Below the pieces are notes generated by a model. It had not been told where the DNA came from, made no database searches, and saw only the letters and a list, made by a program, of their open reading frames with translations. A DNA stretch of 64,000 nucleotides from Tetracentron sinense. Its lineage: Eukaryota > Streptophyta > Magnoliopsida > Trochodendrales > Trochodendraceae. Every line of letters starts with the position of its first letter. Position 1 is the first letter of the stretch. Of the stretch, positions 62,501 to 64,000 are shown in pieces. The stretch lies in contig CM026573.1 of assembly GCA_015143295.1 (NCBI GenBank), positions 7,428,434 to 7,492,433 of the forward strand. The letters are read 5' to 3'. A program made the position numbers and the translations under genes.

Positions 62501-64000
62501 GCGACATGTTGTGATATATCAGCGTTACATTGGCGATATATTGTGTAAAGATATATACAAGGAATAGATAGCTATATATTGTTCAATAATGTCGGAGATA
62601 TCACTGAAATGTGAAACCATGTTAAGGAAAACATCCAATTCTGCTGATAAAACTAATTGTGAAGCTCATATCATGACAAGCTTGTTTTATGTAAGTTCTG
62701 TCTTCTGGTTTCAAGGACTTGTAGCATCTTATACATGCATTTTATCTTTATGGCATTTCAATTCTGCAGGTTGTGCCCAGTACACGGAGTAGAAGCCAGA
62801 TGGGGGAAACCACTGATGGTGGTTTGTATGAGATTTTTCAACAGGAGTATGGGCCTGTTGGCTCTCCCAGTTTTGAAGCTGCTCGTGATAACTTCATCAT
62901 TAGCAGTGCTGGTTATGCAGTTGCCAGCCTTTTACTTCAACCAAAGGATAGACACAATGGGAATATTCTTTTTGATAAGTACGCTTTTATCACTTTTCCA
63001 CGATTATGGAAGCAATTATAAACAATGGTAGCCGAAGCAATAACATTTATCTAAGATACCAGTGTTTAACATAGAATATAAGCAATGGTTAAAAATGAAA
63101 TAATGGTCGTAGCAGTGGTTTAACTATTATTTACCATTTTGAAGGCTATAATGGTGGCTACTTATTCAAAATTTAGTTATCAAAAATAATATTCTGTGTT
63201 TAATTTGGAAAAAGTAATTAAATGTTATTAAAATGTTTGCTGCAAAAAATAAAGGGGTAACGGTCATTAGAATGGGAATATTTATTAGTAGCAACCATTA
63301 TTTTACCGGTGTTATTTATGAATATGGTATAGACTTTGTACCGTTATAATTTATATTGTTAAAAACGTGGGTATATAGGTAAGGCTTTGTCTGTCTGTCT
63401 GTCAGTCAGTCATATCCGAATATTTTACATGCAAAATATTTAAAAATTGACAAAAAAAAAAAGAGTAATTAGAATGTACTTGTCACCTATAAACAAATGT
63501 ACATATTATGACATAGTATGAGTTACATCTAAACCATATTCTGAAAGTTGTGAACTGAAGTCTGAAATGAAAATCCTGCTTCTGCCTGTTCTTGGGGCAA
63601 CTTAAATTATAACTGATTCAAATATGTTATATGCAGTGTGGGGAGGCTTGTGCATATTGATTTTGGTTTTATCTTGGAAACTTCACCTGGTGGCAATATG
63701 CGCTTTGAAAGTGCCCACTTTAAGTTGAGCCATGAGATGACTCAATTGCTCGATCCGTCTGGGATGATGAAAAGTGAAACCTGGACCCAGTTCGTAAGGT
63801 AATAACAACTCAATTATCTGTCATTTTGATTTTTTTTCTTTTCTTTTCAGGGTAAGTAACCGTGTTTTTAAGCCATAGAGCTACTAATTTTTTTTTCTTT
63901 TATCACATGTATTCACAGATTGTGCGTGAAGGGGTATCTTGCTGCCCGCTATTATATGGATGGGATCATCAACACGGTGTTATTGATGGTTGACAGTGGG
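24546..64000 (+). CDS. PI4KA1: Phosphatidylinositol 4-kinase alpha, 26 exons, C-terminus beyond window
   Basis: Exons: 24546-25553, 25640-25981, 26076-26240, 28215-28385, 28565-28723, 28839-28966, 29167-29473, 30359-30527, 30757-30974, 34115-34273, 34369-34551, 37142-37675, 37812-38171, 41095-41309, 44547-44736, 44927-45063, 45189-45342, 46259-46525, 46664-46741, 46901-46948, 49725-49897, 49989-50184, 59604-59744, 62770-62978, 63637-63798, 63919 to edge. All have GT-AG borders and compatible phases, giving 1,985 codons. Plant PI4K alpha 1 is about 2,030 residues, so roughly 40 are missing. The enzyme phosphorylates phosphatidylinositol to PI4P, mainly at the plasma membrane. The PIK helical region begins near residue 1485 ([17 protein letters not shown], then [19 protein letters not shown]). 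The kinase core is from about 1765, with the catalytic DRHNGN at 1894-1899 and the metal-binding DFG at 1912-1914. Low-complexity Ser/Gly stretches lie near residues 190-280. The start [15 protein letters not shown] matches plant copies. The frame is intact throughout, so despite 33 kb of transposon-filled introns it looks functional. Confidence 0.95.
26276..26475 (+). mobile_element. 5'-truncated LINE 3' tail with 19-bp TSD (PI4K intron 3)
   Basis: TTGGTAATTGGGTGATACA occurs at 26257-26275 and 26476-26494, bracketing 200 bp that end TTCTGATTACTGATAAAAAAAA. Truncation at the 5' end, an A tail and a long perfect TSD are the marks of target-primed reverse transcription. Confidence 0.9.
26800..27600 (-). 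pseudogene. LINE RNase H-like remnant (PI4K intron 3)
   Basis: Minus-strand fragments read [16 protein letters not shown], against the usual LNFDGSSLGNPG of the RVT_3 RNase H domain of plant LINEs, then [20 protein letters not shown]. Several stops interrupt it. The part beyond about 27150 is not recognised. Confidence 0.5.
29692..30065 (+). mobile_element. 5'-truncated LINE insertion with 13-bp TSD (PI4K intron 7)
   Basis: AAAGTTTGTGCAT occurs at 29679-29691 and 30066-30078. The insert encodes [20 protein letters not shown] (29709-29770), the conserved LINE segment after zf-RVT, and ends with an A run. Confidence 0.92.
31542..31750 (+). repeat. Tandem duplication of a 107-bp unit, Helitron-like terminus
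   Basis: CTAGCGGGTGGCACGTGCGA with TGCACGTG starts at 31542 and recurs from 31649. Each unit ends GGGTGYGATTGAACTC. The CTAGCGGGTGGCACGTGC phrase after a CT/TA-rich lead resembles ends of non-autonomous plant elements often classed as Helitrons. No CTRR 3' end was verified. Confidence 0.6.
31739..31767. repeat. Perfect 12-bp hairpin
   Basis: GTGATTGAACTC, a TCCCC loop, then GAGTTCAATCAC. It sits at the end of the 107-bp tandem and could be an element-end hairpin. Confidence 0.7.
31989..32025. repeat. Hairpin GCGTGAAGCATAGGCA / TGCCTATGCCTCACGT
   Basis: Two 16-base arms separated by GAGT, with one or two mismatches. A related GCGTGACACATAGGCAAGG occurs at about 32315, suggesting a MITE with these ends. 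Confidence 0.6.
32431..32712 (+). repeat. Direct duplication of about 105 bp around a TA microsatellite
   Basis: Copies at 32431-32533 and 32603-32712 share TGCAATGRTTGCGGCTCA, CTGACACATTTCCCCTCTAA with GATGATTCA, and CATCTTCCATACTTA. They are separated by a (TA)n run. Confidence 0.8.
32717..32990. mobile_element. LTR-like fragment
   Basis: Begins TGTTGCACCAAAATGG and contains GATTTACATGGTTCCTCACG, the same block as in the solo LTRs at 1294 and 2668. The other end and a TSD could not be fixed. Confidence 0.35.
33540..33860 (+). repeat. GC-rich block with an internal imperfect repeat, unidentified
   Basis: CCAAAAAGGGGTTGCCATACTGGCA and CCCAAAAAGGGACTGCCACAATGGCA (about 33591 and 33779), translating to KKGLPYWQT and KKGLPQWQT in the same strand, lie in a block richer in G+C than the surrounding intron. 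I do not recognise it. Confidence 0.4.
34700..36800 (+). pseudogene. LINE reverse-transcriptase remnant (PI4K intron 11)
   Basis: [17 protein letters not shown] (about 34820-34870) is the RT motif DK-PGP-DGF of plant LINEs. [20 protein letters not shown] (about 35085-35145) is the next RT block. At 35940-36600 further LINE pieces include the linker near the zinc-binding region. Stops and frame breaks are frequent. A separate AT-rich repeat interrupts it at about 35390-35715. Confidence 0.75.
35390..35715. repeat. AT-rich repeat inserted in the LINE, related to 39040-39320
   Basis: It has GATTTTTTAAAAAAGCCCCG and many AATAATTCATGAA / CGAATAATT motifs. The segment at 39040-39320 has the same motifs in the opposite orientation. 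The edge phrases (GACCATTGTTACCAAGTTCTC here, GAACATTGTTACTACG there) also correspond. Confidence 0.5.
38763..38901 (+). mobile_element. Short LINE 3' tail with 14-bp TSD (PI4K intron 13)
   Basis: AATACACGTGTTGG (38749-38762) and AATACACATATTGG (38902-38915) bracket 139 bp ending ACATCTGTTACCAATAAAAAAAT. The two TSD copies differ at two sites, so it is older than the copy at 26276. Confidence 0.75.
39040..39320. repeat. AT-rich CGAATAATT repeat (PI4K intron 13)
   Basis: Many variants of GAATAATTCGCGAATAA and AAAATTCG; the inverted relative of the repeat at 35390-35715. Possibly a non-autonomous DNA element. Confidence 0.5.
39330..40470 (+). pseudogene. LINE remnant (PI4K intron 13)
   Basis: [17 protein letters not shown] (about 39575-39630), then [15 protein letters not shown] in another frame (about 39660-39705), are the LINE segment between RT and zinc-binding domains. 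Frameshifts are numerous. Confidence 0.65.
41590..43300 (-). mobile_element. hAT-type element remnant, minus strand (PI4K intron 14)
   Basis: CGATAC/GTATCG-rich ends lie at 41640-41680 and 43080-43300. In between, the minus strand has an acceptor-like TTCTAAACAG followed by [13 protein letters not shown] (about 42375), then [20 protein letters not shown] (about 42280-42225), matching the distal part of a BED zinc finger of hAT transposases. An acidic tail (41841-42095) ends [11 protein letters not shown]. The catalytic body is absent and there are stops, so it is a deletion derivative. A homologous copy in the opposite orientation lies at 47225-48060. Confidence 0.6.
43333..43520 (-). pseudogene. 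Probable hAT transposase C-terminal remnant
   Basis: The minus-strand fragment reads [13 protein letters not shown] then [16 protein letters not shown], followed in another frame by DQDRDDFE, a Tyr/Asp-rich tail like that at the end of some plant hAT proteins. It lies next to the CGATAC block of the element at 41590-43300. Confidence 0.4.
44012..44333. mobile_element. TIR repeat family, copy A (PI4K intron 14)
   Basis: TCTCCCGAGAAATACC occurs near the left end and GAATGAGATTTGTAACACTG at the right. It shares its whole length with the copy at 48623-48976 (AAGTTTAAAA, CGCGAGATTTA, TCAGATTTGAAAATCTCC). The left terminus is eroded. Confidence 0.7.
45746..46060 (-). pseudogene. LINE RNase H-end remnant (PI4K intron 17)
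   Basis: The minus strand reads [17 protein letters not shown], the NAEADxLAK end of the RVT_3 RNase H domain. A poly-T run at about 45757-45764 marks the element's 3' tail. Confidence 0.55.
47225..48060 (+). mobile_element. hAT-type element remnant, plus strand (PI4K intron 20)
   Basis: GTATCG/CGATAC repeats fill 47225-47480. From 47595 the sequence matches the reverse complement of 42700-43050 (ATCGATTTT, AAAACAACAACTCC, AAATTTTGAAGGTATRCTAAA, TAGATCTATTAATT). It is a second copy of the element at 41590-43300, in opposite orientation, without the coding part. Confidence 0.6.
48623..48976. mobile_element. TIR repeat family, copy B (PI4K intron 20)
   Basis: Perfect 12-bp terminal inverted repeats GTTACAAATCTC / GAGATTTGTAAC bound 354 bp that match copy A at 44012-44333. 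Internal CCCGAGAA motifs are repeated. No transposase is present, so it is a MITE-like non-autonomous element. Confidence 0.75.
50436..50466 (+). mobile_element. Ultra-short LINE tail (about 31 bp) with TSD (PI4K intron 22)
   Basis: ACCTCTTGAATACTTTT (50423 on) and ACCTATTGAATGCTATTT (50467 on) bracket a segment ending TTTTACCAATAAAAAAAC, the same 3' end as the LINE tail at 38763. Confidence 0.5.
50500..51300. mobile_element. CGATAC / GATATATCG-rich DNA-element remnants
   Basis: GATATATCGGGGATATATCG at about 50550 and GGCCGATACGTATC repeats at 51060-51190. Between them the minus strand at 50890-50960 reads QDKDDFDPL, like the tail of the hAT fragment at 43333. The borders are unclear. Confidence 0.45.
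51592..51800 (-). repeat. Copia 3' LTR
   Basis: Matches 58604-58829 from GTTGGTTTGGATGGGTAAGG through AGAGAGTTAATTGTCTCTC to AAAAGAGAAGTATTCTACA. Confidence 0.88.
51801..51811 (-). other. Copia polypurine tract
   Basis: TTGAGGGGGAG on the minus strand directly abuts the 3' LTR start TGTAGAATAC. Confidence 0.75.
51808..52920 (-). pseudogene. Copia RNase H and 3' part of reverse transcriptase
   Basis: Minus strand: [31 protein letters not shown] and DVFTKGL (51830-52060) are the copia RNase H end. [15 protein letters not shown] (52730-52776) is the RT active site, and [12 protein letters not shown] (about 52850-52890) is the segment before it. Frameshifts and stops lie between. Confidence 0.88.
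52931..54107. mobile_element. Head-to-head tandem array of about 230-bp units inserted in copia RT
   Basis: Two units in minus orientation (52931-53164, 53165-53376) face three and a part in plus orientation (53377-53606, 53607-53830, 53831-54064, 54065-54107). Each has TGGTATCAGAGCC, a primer-binding site for tRNA-iMet, then GGTCTCGAGTTCGAGACTCC, and ends CTGGGCTATAAGGCACCA...CTTTTGGGATC. The outer ends are inverted complements starting GATGYAGCC. ACCTTT flanks both sides (52924-52929, 54108-54113), and joining the flanks restores the copia RT context. The unit could be a TRIM-like LTR plus PBS, or a tRNA-related SINE; see findings. Confidence 0.8.
54108..54440 (-). pseudogene. Copia RT, 5' part
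   Basis: Minus strand: [20 protein letters not shown] then [11 protein letters not shown], the copia RT segment that continues across the array into [11 protein letters not shown]-like sequence at 52900-52920. Confidence 0.85.
54441..55380 (-). pseudogene. Copia integrase remnant
   Basis: Minus strand about 55125-54950: [20 protein letters not shown], then [20 protein letters not shown] and LINR, the C-terminal half of the copia integrase core. [13 protein letters not shown]-like sequence follows, as in the linker to RT. The frame is broken. Confidence 0.82.
55385..56259 (-). pseudogene. Copia GAG-pre-integrase and zinc-knuckle region
   Basis: Minus strand: [32 protein letters not shown] and SLNCSVTFF (55600-55845) are the protease/GAG-pre-integrase region. 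Further upstream, 55876-56199 is Gly/Cys-rich and Ser/Pro-rich, like the end of gag. Confidence 0.82.
56268..57148. mobile_element. 881-bp hAT-type element nested in copia gag
   Basis: Termini TAGGGTTGTCAA and TTGACAACCCTA are perfect 12-bp inverted repeats of the hAT consensus type. The 8-bp flanks TTCATGAT (56260-56267) and CTCACGAT (57149-57156) match at six of eight positions. Subterminal GGCCCTAG / AGGCCTTGCCCTGGCCC repeats are typical. There is no transposase, so it is non-autonomous. Confidence 0.82.
57157..57860 (-). pseudogene. Copia gag (UBN2-type) remnant
   Basis: Minus strand 57510-57160: [46 protein letters not shown] and [20 protein letters not shown], the retrotransposon gag/UBN2 domain, with in-frame stops. 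The gag start should be near 57800. Confidence 0.8.
58591..58602 (-). other. Copia primer-binding site
   Basis: TGGTATCAAAGC on the minus strand, two bases from the 5' LTR, differs by one base from the tRNA-iMet complement TGGTATCAGAGC. Confidence 0.8.
58604..58829 (-). repeat. Copia 5' LTR
   Basis: Homologous to 51592-51800, with an extra ATTTAGGGTTTTAGTG-type insertion near 58626 and a C-to-T change at the terminal TATTCTATA. Confidence 0.88.
60830..61803 (-). pseudogene. LINE 3' end with zf-RVT remnant (PI4K intron 23)
   Basis: Minus strand: [19 protein letters not shown] (61650 region), [18 protein letters not shown] (61255-61300; His/Cys of the zinc-binding domain) and [16 protein letters not shown] (61080-61140), the standard order of a plant LINE end. 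A T run at 60829-60840 is the poly(A) tail. Frames are broken. Confidence 0.82.
61940..62600. repeat. GATATATCG-type repeat region (PI4K intron 23)
   Basis: ATTCGATATCGCGGGAAAT, TATATCGCGGTGAG, GATATATCAGCG and GGCGATATATTG are of the same kind as 50540-50580, and the stretch CATCCAATAATCATAAAAGT with 62080 TAAAACTC echoes 50800. Probably a DNA-element end. Confidence 0.4.
62979..63636 (+). other. PI4K intron 24, nothing recognised
   Basis: AT-rich intron between the DRHN exon and the DFG exon. Repeated (TGTC)n/(AGTC)n near 63388-63410. No element was recognised. Confidence 0.6.

Noticed and set aside
24546-64000. PI4K alpha as a transposon-destroyed pseudogene
   Set aside because: All 26 exons have intact frames, GT-AG borders, the DRHN and DFG motifs, and a total length matching the family.
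1-64000. Organelle DNA insertions or rRNA genes
   Set aside because: No segment resembled plastid or mitochondrial genes or rRNA on reading; a search would be needed to exclude short pieces.

Overview
This is nuclear DNA from a flowering plant: AT-rich, with GT-AG introns, plant protein families, Ty1/copia, LINE, hAT and MITE-type elements, and many microsatellites. The host genes have expanded introns full of old, broken transposons. I see nothing that fixes the species; a woody eudicot or magnoliid with a repeat-rich genome is only a guess.

Layout. (1) 1-5051, + strand: the 3' part of an exocyst subunit gene (EXO84B type), four coding exons; its largest visible intron holds two solo LTRs of one family. 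(2) 6891-7166, +: a small intronless gene of the plant MAPK-substrate (MASS / At1g80180-like) family. (3) 8.5-11 kb: intergenic, with a 147-bp MITE and other inverted repeats. (4) 11118-14095, +: a complete six-exon bHLH transcription factor of the bHLH79 type, 284 residues, with a leader containing several upstream ATGs. (5) 14.1-24.5 kb: intergenic, with several MITEs, tandem duplications, LTR-like pieces and a LINE 3' end. (6) 24546 to the right edge, +: phosphatidylinositol 4-kinase alpha, 26 exons totalling 5,955 coding bases (1,985 codons) with every splice phase consistent. Only roughly the last 40 residues should lie outside the window.

The kinase gene spends about 39.5 kb on 6 kb of coding sequence. 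Its introns carry LINE fragments (several with clear target-site duplications), hAT remnants, a 350-bp TIR repeat family, and in intron 22 a 7.2-kb copia element with both LTRs. Two further elements are nested in that copia element: an 881-bp hAT-type element in gag, and a 1.18-kb head-to-head tandem array of about 230-bp units carrying a tRNA-iMet primer-binding-site motif in reverse transcriptase.

Functionally the four host genes are not an operon. EXO84 (exocytic tethering) and PI4K alpha (plasma-membrane PI4P supply) act in related membrane processes, but their proximity here is probably chance. I found no convincing new biological system. The most unusual structure is the palindromic PBS-bearing array at 52931-54107.
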